64,000 bases of DNA, taken from contig JBFWOF010000014.1 in the NCBI GenBank assembly GCA_050250665.1, forward strand, positions 1 through 64,000, read 5' to 3'. Position numbers and translations under genes: made by a program. Under the pieces are notes generated by a model, which searched no databases, was not told the origin of the DNA, and saw nothing but the letters and a program-made list of their open reading frames with translations. Every line of letters begins with the position of its first letter. Position 1 is the first letter of the stretch. This stretch comes from JADKFD01 sp050250665. Lineage in GTDB: Bacteria; Pseudomonadota; Gammaproteobacteria; Xanthomonadales; SZUA-5. Positions 24,095-32,839 of the stretch are shown here, piece after piece.

Positions 24095-26419
24095 TCAGCC
24101 GCCTTCGAGTGCGGCACGCAACTGGGTGACGGCCGGCGCCGAGGCATCCAGTTTCTCGGCATTCCTCAGGTCTTCCCTGGCCTGTTCGGCAGAACCATTC
24201 TGCAGCGAGCGCAAGCCATTGCTGGCATAGGTTTCGGCCACCCGGCGCTTGAGTTCGCCCATGCCGGAATAGCGCGGATCGACGGCATTCAGGGCAGAAA
24301 TATCGGCGTCTGCGTAGGTGGCGCGCCCTGCCGCGAGATTCCGGTCGATGCGTTCGCGCAGCTTCTGGCCGATGGCGTCCATGCCGGCTCTGGCATCGGC
24401 ACTGCGCGGATCCACGTTCATCGCATTGCGGAACTTGTCGTAGGCGGAGTCACCCGGAGGCTTCAGCAATTGGTCGTTGGCCAATGCCTGCCGGCCTTCA
24501 CGAATGAACTGGTCATGCCTGGCCAATTGTTCGGGACTGGGACCGCGGGCTCGGGCTTGCGCATCCTCCAGCCGCTCACGCAGATCGGTCAAGCCGCGGC
24601 TACGGGGAGCCAGCGCCTGAATGCGTTTCACCAGATCGGCGGCCTTGTCCAACTGGCCGGTTTCGATGGCCAGTTCAGCCTGAGCGATGGCCGCCCGGGC
24701 AGCTCGATCAAGGCCGGCGGTTGCCTCGCGATTGCCTGGCTCCAGGGCCAGCACGGCGCGATAGCGGTCGGCGGCGCTGTTGTTGCGCGGCTCGACCCAC
24801 CGGTTCTTGCCAGCCAGGTCTTCCGCCTCGGCCAGCAGCGCAGGGATCTGCGCTCCCCGCTGCTGCTGCTTGCGGGCAGCGGCAATGGACTGATCAAGCT
24901 CGCCAGCGGCGCCGACGAGTGCCGGGACGGCCGCCAATTGCTGCTGCAGTTCGGCGGCAGCGCTCAGGTCATTGGCCACGATCAAGGTACGCGCCTGCGC
25001 CGCCAGCGCCTTGCCGATGCGGTCAATCGCACTGCGTGCTTCCGGATTGTCCGGGTCGATCTGCTGGGCCGCAACAAAAGCGGCCAGCGCGCCATCGGCG
25101 CCGGCCAGTCGTCCGGCTGCTTCCGCACTGCGGGCCTCTGCCAGCTCGCGCACGGCCGACGCGGGCGGCGCTGGATCGGGTGTCTGTGGTGCAGGGTCGG
25201 TGGCGAGCGGATTGTCGGTCGGTCCGGGCTCAGGCAGCGGCGCGGTGCTGACGAGCGGATCCGTTGTTGGCGCTGAATTCCCTGCAGGGGCGGAGTCCGC
25301 CGTCGGCTTGAGGACCTCCACCAGCCAGGTGGTGACCAGTGGCCGTTGCCAGTAGGCCAGACCTGCCAGCAATACCAGCGCGACCAGAAACCACCAGATG
25401 CCGCGCCGTGGGGCGGGTGCAGCGGCGGCGCGCTGACGCGGCTGCGGGCGCGGTGTGGCGCGCAGGCCGCCATCATCCATCGCATCGATGCGCCCGATCT
25501 GGGGTTCGGTTCGTACCGCGCCCTGAGTGTCGTAGCCAGAGCTGCGGGCGGCGCGCACAGGTTGTGTGCGGCTCTCGTCGTTGGCCGGCGGCTCGGTTTC
25601 GCCTGAATCCAGACGCTTCTCGATGGCTGCCAGCGCCGCTTCGATCTCGCCACCGGTCTGATAGCGATCGCCGGGTTCCTTGGCCAGCATCCGGTCGAGT
25701 ACCGGTTGCAGGATCTTGAACTCGGAGGGCAGCTGCGGGATCGGCGCGGTCATATGCATGATGCCGACGGCGAGCGAATCGCTGGCCTCGAAAGGCACCT
25801 TGCCGGTAATCAGCTGGAAGAACACCACGCCCAGGCTGTAAAGATCGGCGCGGCCGTCGATGGCCCGCCCGCGCAGCTGTTCCGGGCTCATGTAGTGCGG
25901 CGTACCGACCACCGAGCCGGTCTTGGTCATGATCGTGCCGGAATCGGCCGCCCGGGCAATGCCGAAGTCGCCGAGCACGCAGGTGCCGTCTTCACGCAGC
26001 AGGATGTTGTCGGGCTTGACGTCGCGGTGGATGAAGCCCTTTTCCTGGGCGTAGTGCAGCGCCATGGAAATCTCGCGGATGCAGCGCAGGGCCGGCTTCA
26101 GCGCCAGCGGCTTGTCGCCACGGCGCATGACCGGGCCACCCGGCAGATACTCCATGGTGCAGTAGTGAAAACCGTTGTAGACGCCGACGTCGAAGATGCT
26201 GACCACGTGGCGGTGGTGCAATTTCGCCGCAATCCGGGCTTCGCGCAGGAAGCGCTCGCCGAAGGTCGGGTCGGCAGACAGCTGCGGCGCCATGATCTTG
26301 AGCGCGACTTCGCGTTCGACCGATTCCTGCATGGCCAGATAAACCGAAGCCATGCCACCCCGTCCCAGGGGACTGAGGACACGGTAACCCGGAATGTTGG
26401 GGACGAGATCGGCGCTCAT
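24095..26419 (-). CDS. Serine/threonine protein kinase with helical-repeat tail
   Basis: A 774-residue Hanks-type kinase. The kinase domain (about residues 10-275) has the P-loop GRGGMASVY, catalytic Lys in VALKIM, HRDVKPDN, DFGIARA and activation-loop VGTPHYMSPEQL. All catalytic residues are present. A proline- and glutamate-rich juxtamembrane linker leads to one membrane helix (about residues 335-355, FLVALVLLAGLAYW). The periplasmic part is Pro/Ala-rich and then forms TPR-like helical repeats to the end. The ATG at 26419 gives MSADLVPNIPGYRVLSPLG; the longer frame starts in repeat sequence. The gene is monocistronic, between a DnaA-box region and a repeat region. The ligand and substrates are unknown. 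Confidence 0.93.
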   Translation of the reverse strand: MSADLVPNIPGYRVLSPLGRGGMASVYLAMQESVEREVALKIMAPQLSADPTFGERFLREARIAAKLHHRHVVSIFDVGVYNGFHYCTMEYLPGGPVMRRGDKPLALKPALRCIREISMALHYAQEKGFIHRDVKPDNILLREDGTCVLGDFGIARAADSGTIMTKTGSVVGTPHYMSPEQLRGRAIDGRADLYSLGVVFFQLITGKVPFEASDSLAVGIMHMTAPIPQLPSEFKILQPVLDRMLAKEPGDRYQTGGEIEAALAAIEKRLDSGETEPPANDESRTQPVRAARSSGYDTQGAVRTEPQIGRIDAMDDGGLRATPRPQPRQRAAAAPAPRRGIWWFLVALVLLAGLAYWQRPLVTTWLVEVLKPTADSAPAGNSAPTTDPLVSTAPLPEPGPTDNPLATDPAPQTPDPAPPASAVRELAEARSAEAAGRLAGADGALAAFVAAQQIDPDNPEARSAIDRIGKALAAQARTLIVANDLSAAAELQQQLAAVPALVGAAGELDQSIAAARKQQQRGAQIPALLAEAEDLAGKNRWVEPRNNSAADRYRAVLALEPGNREATAGLDRAARAAIAQAELAIETGQLDKAADLVKRIQALAPRSRGLTDLRERLEDAQARARGPSPEQLARHDQFIREGRQALANDQLLKPPGDSAYDKFRNAMNVDPRSADARAGMDAIGQKLRERIDRNLAAGRATYADADISALNAVDPRYSGMGELKRRVAETYASNGLRSLQNGSAEQAREDLRNAEKLDASAPAVTQLRAALEGG

Positions 26420-26439
26420 TGCGCTGATGATGGCATGAA

Positions 26440-26460
26440 GCACGGGGCACGGGGCACGGG
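26440..26460. repeat. Heptanucleotide tandem repeat (GCACGGG)3
   Basis: Three units with a period of 7 just upstream of the kinase start, followed by a short period-9 run (TAAAGCGGGC). Confidence 0.85.
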
Positions 26461-26628
26461 TAAAGCGGGCAAAGCGGGATGAGGGGGGAGGGGAAAGAGG
26501 GCGAAAAGAGCGCGCCAGCATCACCGCGAGCCCCCTGTTTCGATCCAAAACACTCCAAGGGTCAGGAAGTGATGTCATTGCGAGCCGCGTGTATCGGCCC
26601 GACACTGTCTACGGGCGATGAACCCCCG

Positions 26629-26700
26629 GCGTCATTGCGAGCGCAGCGAAGCAATCCAGAGGCACAGCCGTAGAAGCACTGGATTGCTCCGTCGCGCCAC
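26629..26700. repeat. CATTGCGAG palindromic repeat, right end diverged
   Basis: Left arm GCGTCATTGCGAGCGCAGCG to CAATCCAG, loop, then CTGGATTGC with the end lost. The preceding bases carry the usual flank CGACACTGTCTACGGGCGATGA. 26420-26996 holds no gene. Confidence 0.85.
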
Positions 26701-26788
26701 GCCGCGGTCGCGACCAAAGGCACTTAACCTTCCACAAACCCATATCGTAAGGCATTGAATTTCGATATTCCGGTAAGCGCCGGCTTTT

Positions 26789-26867
26789 GTAGCCCGAAGT
26801 GCGCGCAGCGCTCTCCGGGCGGTGGCGCGAAAAGCCCCGGTGAGCCGCTGCGCGGCACACCAGGCTA
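26789..26867. repeat. GTAGCCCGAAGTGCGCG palindromic repeat, second copy
   Basis: Nearly identical to 9295-9375, with the same 5' end GTAGCCCGAAGTGCGCGCAG and the end ACACCAGGCTAC. Confidence 0.87.
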
Positions 26868-26996
26868 CGCGCAGCAGGTGAGTTCATGGCCCATGGGCAG
26901 TTTCAGGCCGATACAGGCGACTCGCAATGACACAACAGAGACTCAGGATTTGCGCTTGTGGCCAGCAGCCCAGCGCGGTCCTCGTGCTGCCCCAGG

Positions 26997-28094
26997 CTAC
27001 TCCAGGGTCTGACCAATGGCCTCCAGGGCGGCATTGTCACCGCTGGCGCTCAGCGCGTGCAGCAGTGCCCTGCGGATCTCCGCGGGCTGCGCTGCCCGGT
27101 ACAGCTCGATCATGGCCGGCACGCCGCGCGCTGGCGGCACCATGCTCAATGCACGGACGGCATGCAGACGCAGCGGCAGGGCCTGGGCGCCACTGACCAG
27201 GGCCTTCAGGCTGGCGACGTCGCCGGCGATGGCGAGCGCATCGATGGCGCTGCGCTGGGCGTCGCGATCGGTCAGGGACGGCAGCAGTTCTGCCACCTTT
27301 GCCGACTGACCCATGGCGCCCAAGACGCGAATGGCGTGACTCTGCAGCTCGGGATCGGTCTCGCTGCGGGCCAGCTGCAGCACCAGGTTCGGGCGACCAC
27401 TGACCAGGCCAGCATCGATCACCGCCCGCTTCAGGCCGTCGTCGCGCTCGCGCTGGTAGTAGGCAACGAGACGGCCCACTGCACTGGCGTCGCCGGCCAG
27501 CGCCAGGGTCTGGATCGCTTCGCGCTTGAGTGCTGCCGAGCCTTCACCCTTGAGAATGTCTTCGATGGCGGTCGCAGCGGCGGCCGGATCCAGTTGCACC
27601 ATGATGAACAGCGCACGCTTCTTGATCCGCTCGCTGTGCTCGCCCGCCAATACCCGCGACAGGATCGGAACGGCCTTGTCCGGACTGCTGATCATCAGTG
27701 CGTCCAGGGCCATGATCCGGCTCTCGTCAGCGAGACTGTCGGCGCCCATCAGTTCGGCGGCATCGTCGGCCCAGGGACTGTCGGGGAATTCCGACAGCAG
27801 CTTCTGGCTCAGCCCGATCGCGCCGGCACGATCGCCGGAGCGGTCCAGCGCATAGGCCTGCCAGTACAAGGCGGCATCGCGGCCGGAGCCACCGCTGCGC
27901 GCAAGTTCGCCTTCCAGATTGCGGAACTGCTGCACCGCCGCCAGCCAGTCCTGACGGTCCAGCGCCGCGTGCCCGGCGCGATAGAGCGTGCTTGCCTGGC
28001 GTGTCGCGGTCGGCAGATCGTCTCCGGACAGGGCCAGCGCCGGGGCGGTGCAGACCAGAAACAGCAGCAGCGAGCGGATCAGATGGCGGGTCAT
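26997..28094 (-). CDS. HEAT-repeat and TPR-like exported protein
   Basis: A 365-residue protein with a signal peptide (TRHLIRSLLLFLVCTAPALA). A short TPR-like region follows (YRAGHAALDRQDWLAAVQQF; QAYALDRSGDRAGAIGLSQK), then HEAT-type helical repeats to the C-terminus (for example IKKRALFIMVQLD, LKREAIQTLALAGD, LQSHAIRVLGAMGQ, LRLHAVRALSMVPP). It is probably a periplasmic scaffold. A TTG at 28112 overlapping the anti-sigma stop codon is an alternative start, but the ATG at 28094 gives the better signal peptide. It is third in an ECF sigma/anti-sigma operon. Confidence 0.85.
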   Translation of the reverse strand: MTRHLIRSLLLFLVCTAPALALSGDDLPTATRQASTLYRAGHAALDRQDWLAAVQQFRNLEGELARSGGSGRDAALYWQAYALDRSGDRAGAIGLSQKLLSEFPDSPWADDAAELMGADSLADESRIMALDALMISSPDKAVPILSRVLAGEHSERIKKRALFIMVQLDPAAAATAIEDILKGEGSAALKREAIQTLALAGDASAVGRLVAYYQRERDDGLKRAVIDAGLVSGRPNLVLQLARSETDPELQSHAIRVLGAMGQSAKVAELLPSLTDRDAQRSAIDALAIAGDVASLKALVSGAQALPLRLHAVRALSMVPPARGVPAMIELYRAAQPAEIRRALLHALSASGDNAALEAIGQTLE

Positions 28095-28108
28095 GGATGG
28101 ATTTCCGT

Positions 28109-28840
28109 TCAAAGTCGTTGTGTCGCCGCGCCCTGCAATGCTTCCAGCGCCTGCAGCCGATACAGCAGATCGCGGCTGCGAATCTGCTCCTGTGCCAGAC
28201 TGGCGCCACCGAGCGCACCGTCGCCGCCGTCGTTGGCGAGTTCCAGCAGGACCGGCTCCAGTTCGATCAGGAATTGCGCCAGTACCGGCTTGCCGGCGCG
28301 CTCGGCAGCCGCGGCATAGAGCCGATTGCCCTCGATCAGACTGCCGGCCAGAGCGCCGAGGTCGACGTCATCGCCATTCTTGGCCACGCGCAGCAGACGC
28401 TCGGTCTGGCTCAGATGCTGCGACAGGTGCGCCGCCAGTACCCGCTGGCCACCGTCCGTACTGAGGCTGGCGGTCAGCACTTTCGGCGTCTCCGGAGCAG
28501 ACTCGCGCCAGTTCAGGCCGATGACCAGTCCCAGGCCGACGCTGGCGGCCAGGGCCATGGCCGGCACCAGCCAGCTCAGCCAGGGAGCGCGTTCGCGCCG
28601 GGGCATCTGCGCCTGCACGCGCGGGCGCAGCTGGCGCCAGATCCTGGCCTCGAAATCCGCGTCCGGCTCGGCGCCGGACAGCGCCTGGCCGGACGCCTCC
28701 AGCAAGCGTCGCAGTTCAGCGTAGCGCCGCGCCGTGGGCGGATCCTCGGCAATCGCAGCTGCGATCGCCGCCATGCGCTCGGGGCCGAGATCCTCCCCGA
28801 ACTGGAACATCAGCAGTTCTTCATCGCTGGGTTTGATCAT
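28109..28840 (-). CDS. Probable anti-sigma factor, single membrane helix
   Basis: A 243-residue protein: an N-terminal cytoplasmic domain (MIKPSDEELLMFQFGEDLGP and onward) that resembles anti-sigma domains but lacks the HxxxCxxC zinc motif, one membrane helix (about residues 88-107, WLVPAMALAASVGLGLVIGL) and a helical periplasmic domain. Its ATG overlaps the sigma factor stop by four bases (ATGA). The assignment rests on layout and position. Confidence 0.78.
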   Translation of the reverse strand: MIKPSDEELLMFQFGEDLGPERMAAIAAAIAEDPPTARRYAELRRLLEASGQALSGAEPDADFEARIWRQLRPRVQAQMPRRERAPWLSWLVPAMALAASVGLGLVIGLNWRESAPETPKVLTASLSTDGGQRVLAAHLSQHLSQTERLLRVAKNGDDVDLGALAGSLIEGNRLYAAAAERAGKPVLAQFLIELEPVLLELANDGGDGALGGASLAQEQIRSRDLLYRLQALEALQGAATQRL

Positions 28841-29391
28841 GATGGACTCGTTTCAAAATGGGCGAGATGGTCGCGCATCTTGCGCACTGCGCGGAAAATG
28901 GCTTGCTTGCAGGCGTTGACGTTGCTCGACAGCGTCAGCGCGATCTCGGCCAGACTGCGCTGTTCCAGGTGCCGCAGCACGAAGACACTGCGTTCCAGTG
29001 CCGTCAGCTGGGCCAGTGCCGCGCCGATGCCTTCGGCCAGTTCGGCCTGGCTGGCCTGGCTGTGCGGGTCGGCCTGATCATCTTCGAGCTCGGCCGAGAC
29101 TTCGCCCTGCATTTCTTCCGGATGCCGTCGGCGCAGGAATTCGATCGCGGTGTTGACGGCGATCCGATGCATCCAGGTGCCGAACGAGGCCCGACCATCG
29201 AATTGATCCAGCCGCCGGTGGACCTTCAGAAAGGCCTCCTGCAAGGCGTCCTCGGCCAGTGCCGGATCGCCGAGCAGGCGCGCACACACCGCATGGCAGG
29301 GGCGCGCATGGGTTTCGAACAGACGTTGGAAAGCGCGCATGTCGCCACGGCGACAGCGTTCCACCAGCGCTGAGTCGGATTCGGAGTGCAT
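28837..29391 (-). CDS. ECF sigma factor
   Basis: A 184-residue sigma-70 family protein. Region 2 covers about residues 10-80 (LVERCRRGDMRAFQRLFETH, GDPALAEDALQEAFLKVHRR and ASFGTWMHRIAVNTAIEFLR). Region 4 follows a short acidic linker (LAQLTALERSVFVLRHLEQR, then SLAEIALTLSSNVNACKQAI). The ATG at 29391 is preferred; the open frame upstream to 29727 only translates the heptamer tract and a palindrome. It heads the operon with the anti-sigma and HEAT-repeat genes. The promoter must lie in or just beside the repeat region. Confidence 0.93.
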   Translation of the reverse strand: MHSESDSALVERCRRGDMRAFQRLFETHARPCHAVCARLLGDPALAEDALQEAFLKVHRRLDQFDGRASFGTWMHRIAVNTAIEFLRRRHPEEMQGEVSAELEDDQADPHSQASQAELAEGIGAALAQLTALERSVFVLRHLEQRSLAEIALTLSSNVNACKQAIFRAVRKMRDHLAHFETSPS

Positions 29392-29436
29392 GCGGACTTG
29401 GACGAGGCTGACGGCGGAAAGGTTACGCCGGACTTG

Positions 29437-29553
29437 TGGTTGTTGGTTGTTGGTTGTTGGTTGTTGGTTGTCGGTTGTCGGGTCTCGGGTCTCGGGTCTC
29501 GGGGCGCGGGGCGCGGGGCGCGGGGCACGGGGCACGGGGCGCGGGGCGCGGGG
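29437..29553. repeat. Graded heptanucleotide tract (GGTTGTT to GGGGCGC)
   Basis: About 117 bp in which the 7-bp unit changes stepwise: GGTTGTT, then GGTTGTC, GGGTCTC, GGGGCGC, GGGGCAC and again GGGGCGC, each in 2-6 copies. The period stays 7 throughout. It lies 46 bp upstream of the ECF sigma factor start. Confidence 0.93.
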
Positions 29554-29568
29554 ACGTCTTCGCAGCGG

Positions 29569-29606
29569 CGTCATTGCGAGGAGCGTAGCGACGAAGCAAT
29601 CCAGTG
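29569..29606. repeat. Left half of a CATTGCGAG palindromic repeat
   Basis: GCGTCATTGCGAGGAGCGTAG to GAAGCAATCCAG without the right half, lying between the two heptamer tracts 29437-29553 and 29678-29712. Confidence 0.85.
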
Positions 29607-29677
29607 CTGTTGAAAGGATTGGTGTGAGCAAAGCATCGCGGACAGAGTCCGCTCCCACCGCAAGCCGGCTACCAAAA

Positions 29678-29712
29678 CCAACAACCGACAACCAGCAACC
29701 GACAACCAATGA
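29678..29712. repeat. Heptanucleotide tract CCAACAA/CCGACAA
   Basis: Five 7-bp units (CCAACAA, CCGACAA, CCAGCAA, CCGACAA, CCAATGA), roughly the reverse complement of the GGTTGTT end of the tract at 29437, so the two tracts form an inverted pair around the half palindrome. Confidence 0.87.
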
Positions 29713-29809
29713 GCCAGCCTGTACCAATGGACAACTAGGCCGGGCCCGGTGGGCGGCCTAGCCTTCGCCGCATTGTCGTATCGCCGTCTTGAAGGGGAGG
29801 AACACGCTC

Positions 29810-32002
29810 ATGTCGCTGCAGCCCAATCGTCTCGCATTCGCACTCACGCTGGCGCTGGCCGCCTTGCCCGCGACGGCATTGCATGCCCAGGAACAGTCCG
29901 CTGGCGCTGAGGCTGACAAATCCGAGGCTGCCAAGCTCGGGACCATCACCGTGACCGCCCGCAAGCGTGAAGAGACCCTGCAGGAAGTGCCGATTGCAGT
30001 CACCGCCTTCAGTGACCAGAAGCTCGAGGACTTCAATGTCGAGGATCTGTCGGATCTTGGCGCCCAGGTGCCGAACATGACCATCTACGCCGCGCGCGGT
30101 TCCTCCAGTACGGTCACGGCCTACATCCGCGGCGTCGGTCAGTCCGATCCCTTGTGGGGTGTGGATCCGGGCGTCGGCATCTATCTGGACGATGTCTACA
30201 TTGCCCGCCCGCAGGGTGCATTGCTGGATGTCTTCGATGTCGATCGCATTGAAGTGCTGCGTGGTCCCCAGGGATCGCTGTATGGCAAGAACACCATCGG
30301 CGGTGCCATCAAATATGTCTCGCGTACGCTCAGCCCGGATTTCGGCGGCAACATCAGTCTGACCGCCGGCAGCTACAACCAGCAGGACGGCAAGTTCAGC
30401 GTCAACGTGCCGCTGTCCGATTCCGGCTGGGTGGCGCGCTTTGCCGGTGCCTCGCTCAGTCGCGATGGCTTCGGTGAGAACAAGTTCACCAATCAGGATG
30501 TCAGCGACAAGGAGATCATGGCTGGCCGCTTCACGCTGGGCTATGTCGGCAGCGACAGCTTCTCCATGCGCTTCACCGCCGACGGCATCGACGATGCCTC
30601 CGCCGTGCGCGGTGCCCGCATGCTGGCGGCGAACCGCTTCGCGCCGACGGCGTTGCCGCTGGATGATCGCTATGACGTGCGCAACGGCATGCCCAACATC
30701 AACGACACGACGATGGAGGGCTACAGCCTGACGCTGGACTTCAAGCTCAACGATGACTGGTCGATGAAGTCGGTCAGCGCCTATCGCAAGTCCGACACCG
30801 AGACCAACATCGATTTCGACACGTTGCCGAACATCATCGCCGACGTCAAAGCCTTCTACAGCGACAACCAGCAGAGTCAGGAATTCCAGTTCAACTACGA
30901 TGCCGGCGGCCAGTTGTCCGGCGTCGCTGGTCTCTACTGGTTCCAGGGCGAAGCCGGTGGCACCGTGCTCAACAACTTCTTCAATGCCGTCTTCGGCAAC
31001 ACCAATGGTCAGGTCGATACCGATTCGATCGCCTTCTACGGCGAGGGCACCTGGCGCTTCAACGACCAGTGGGCGCTGACCTTCGGCGGACGCTGGACCA
31101 GCGAAGAGAAGAAGGTCGACATCTTCAACCAGTCCTTCAGCAATGCCACCTATACGGTACCCATCGCCACGGTCTCGGATCTGAACGATTCGGTGAAGTT
31201 CACCAATTTCTCGCCCAAGGTCTCAATCGACTACCAGGCCAGCGAAGACACCCTGATCTACGGTCTGGCCTCGCGCGGCTTCAAGAGCGGTGGCTTCAAT
31301 ATCCGCGCCAATATCTCGGCGGTGCCGGCCTCCGGTCGACCCTTCGACGACGAGCAGGTCACCACCTGGGAACTCGGCGCCAAGATGGCCTTTGCCGACC
31401 AGAGCTGGTTCCTGAATGCGGCCTACTTCTACAGCGACTACAAGGACATCCAGCTGTCCATCTTCACCACCATTCCCAACAGTAACCCGCCCGCGTTCTT
31501 TGGTGACTTCACCAATGCCGGCGCCGGCACCGTACAGGGCATCGAGCTGGAACTGTTCGGTCAGCTCAGCGACAACTGGGTGGTGCAGGGCAATCTGGCC
31601 TGGCTGGACGCCGAGTACGACGAGTTCATCAGCGCCGGCGTCGATGTTTCCGGCTCACAGAAGTTCACCAACGCCCCCGAGTTCTCGGGTGCCATCTCGC
31701 TGCAGTACATCCGCCCGCTGGAATCCGGTGGCGAGATCCGCAGCCGCGTGGGCTACAGCTATCAGAGCAAGGTCTATCCGACCACCGATCTGTCCGAAGC
31801 CATCGCTCAGGAAGGCTATGGACTGCTCAGCGCCGGCGTGATCTGGCAGGTCGACGACCAGTGGAAGCTGGCGCTGGAGGGCAACAACCTGACCGACAAG
31901 GAGTACCGCACCACCGGCTACAACATCGGTGCCCTCGGCATCCTGACCGGTTTCTACGGCGCGCCGAGGACGGTGTCGCTGACGGCCAGCTATCAGTTCT
32001 GA
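29810..32002 (+). CDS. TonB-dependent outer-membrane receptor
   Basis: A 730-residue receptor that imports a scarce ligand (iron chelate, vitamin or carbohydrate) with energy from TonB-ExbBD. The ATG at 29810 has AAGGGGAGG nine bases upstream; the signal peptide ends in LPATALHAQ. The plug domain starts with LGTITVTARKREETLQEVPI, followed by YIRGVGQSD, VEVLRGPQGSLYGKNTIGGA (written here as IEVLRGPQGSLYGKN). The beta-barrel follows, ending in the C-terminal Phe of SLTASYQF, the usual outer-membrane signature. It resembles the sphingomonad/xanthomonad receptors of unknown ligand. No sigma/anti-sigma pair is attached directly, but an ECF operon starts divergently beyond the repeats. The ligand is not assignable. 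Confidence 0.94.
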   Translation: MSLQPNRLAFALTLALAALPATALHAQEQSAGAEADKSEAAKLGTITVTARKREETLQEVPIAVTAFSDQKLEDFNVEDLSDLGAQVPNMTIYAARGSSSTVTAYIRGVGQSDPLWGVDPGVGIYLDDVYIARPQGALLDVFDVDRIEVLRGPQGSLYGKNTIGGAIKYVSRTLSPDFGGNISLTAGSYNQQDGKFSVNVPLSDSGWVARFAGASLSRDGFGENKFTNQDVSDKEIMAGRFTLGYVGSDSFSMRFTADGIDDASAVRGARMLAANRFAPTALPLDDRYDVRNGMPNINDTTMEGYSLTLDFKLNDDWSMKSVSAYRKSDTETNIDFDTLPNIIADVKAFYSDNQQSQEFQFNYDAGGQLSGVAGLYWFQGEAGGTVLNNFFNAVFGNTNGQVDTDSIAFYGEGTWRFNDQWALTFGGRWTSEEKKVDIFNQSFSNATYTVPIATVSDLNDSVKFTNFSPKVSIDYQASEDTLIYGLASRGFKSGGFNIRANISAVPASGRPFDDEQVTTWELGAKMAFADQSWFLNAAYFYSDYKDIQLSIFTTIPNSNPPAFFGDFTNAGAGTVQGIELELFGQLSDNWVVQGNLAWLDAEYDEFISAGVDVSGSQKFTNAPEFSGAISLQYIRPLESGGEIRSRVGYSYQSKVYPTTDLSEAIAQEGYGLLSAGVIWQVDDQWKLALEGNNLTDKEYRTTGYNIGALGILTGFYGAPRTVSLTASYQF

Positions 32003-32040
32003 CGTCGACGAGGGCGCGAGGGCGGGCAGTTTGCTCTGGT

Positions 32041-32113
32041 GCGTCCAGACTTGTCTGGACGCTCATGGGCAGCCGTCTGCAGTTAGCAGAAACGTCCAGA
32101 CAAGTCTGGACCT
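32041..32113. repeat. TCCAGACWWGTCTGGA hairpin repeat
   Basis: GCGTCCAGACTTGTCTGGACGC and ACGTCCAGACAAGTCTGGACC, each self-complementary and each complementary to the other, separated by a 30-bp loop. It belongs to the same family as 15536-15603 and lies between the TonB receptor and the response regulator; it may terminate the receptor transcript. Confidence 0.87.
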
Positions 32114-32176
32114 GCGAGGGCGGGGCGATTGCTCCGCGCCCTCGTGTAAGCTCCACCCGTGGAAAAGACCGCCGCC

Positions 32177-32839
32177 ATGACGCACATCCTGATTGCCGAT
32201 GACCACCCACTGTTCCGGGCGGCCTTGACGCAGGCGCTGCGCGAACTGGTGCCGGGCGCGCAGCTGGTCGAGGTGGCGACGCTGGATGCGGTGCACGACT
32301 GGCTGGATGGCAACACGGACACCGATCTGGTGTTGCTGGATCTGCACATGCCCGGCAGTCACGGTCTGGCCGGGTTGGCCTCGATCCGCTGCCGCCATCC
32401 GGCGGTCGCGGTGGCCATGATCTCGGCCAACGATGATCCGGCCGTGATCAGCCGGGCCATTGATTTTGGCGCCCAGGCCTTCATTCCCAAGAGTGCCGCG
32501 CCGGGCGAGATCAGCGCGGCGCTGAATGCCGTGTTCGCCTGCGAGACCTGGGTGCCGCCGGCCTTGCAGGGTCGGGCGCAGATTGCCAGCGTGCAGGATC
32601 AGGATCTGGCACGGCGGCTGGCCAGCCTGACGCCGCAGCAGTACCGGGTGCTGGAGCTGGTGGCGCAGGGCAAGCTGAACAAGCAGATCGCTGATCGCAT
32701 GGGCATCCAGGAGCGCACCGTCAAGGCCCATCTGCAGGCCATCTTCGAGAAGCTCGGCGCCCGCAACCGCACCCAGGCCGGCGTGTTCCTGCGGCAATTG
32801 GAATTGACCGACCCGGCACGGCAGATCGAGGTGGTCTGA
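32177..32839 (+). CDS. NarL/LuxR-family response regulator
   Basis: A 220-residue DNA-binding response regulator. The receiver domain (residues 1-120) has the acidic pair in ILIADDHP, the phosphorylated Asp in LVLLDLHMPG and the Lys in FIPKSA. The HTH LuxR domain (about 150-215) has LTPQQYRVLELVAQGKLNKQ and IGIQERTVKAHLQAIFEKLG-like sequence. The ATG at 32177 (MTHILIADDHP) is preferred to a GTG six codons upstream. Its stop codon directly abuts the GTG of the hybrid kinase gene, so the two almost certainly form one two-component system. Confidence 0.93.
   Translation: MTHILIADDHPLFRAALTQALRELVPGAQLVEVATLDAVHDWLDGNTDTDLVLLDLHMPGSHGLAGLASIRCRHPAVAVAMISANDDPAVISRAIDFGAQAFIPKSAAPGEISAALNAVFACETWVPPALQGRAQIASVQDQDLARRLASLTPQQYRVLELVAQGKLNKQIADRMGIQERTVKAHLQAIFEKLGARNRTQAGVFLRQLELTDPARQIEVV

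Noticed and set aside
28392..29727. Longer N-terminus of the ECF sigma factor reaching 29727
   Set aside because: The extension translates the heptamer tract and a half palindrome; homology begins only at the ATG at 29391.
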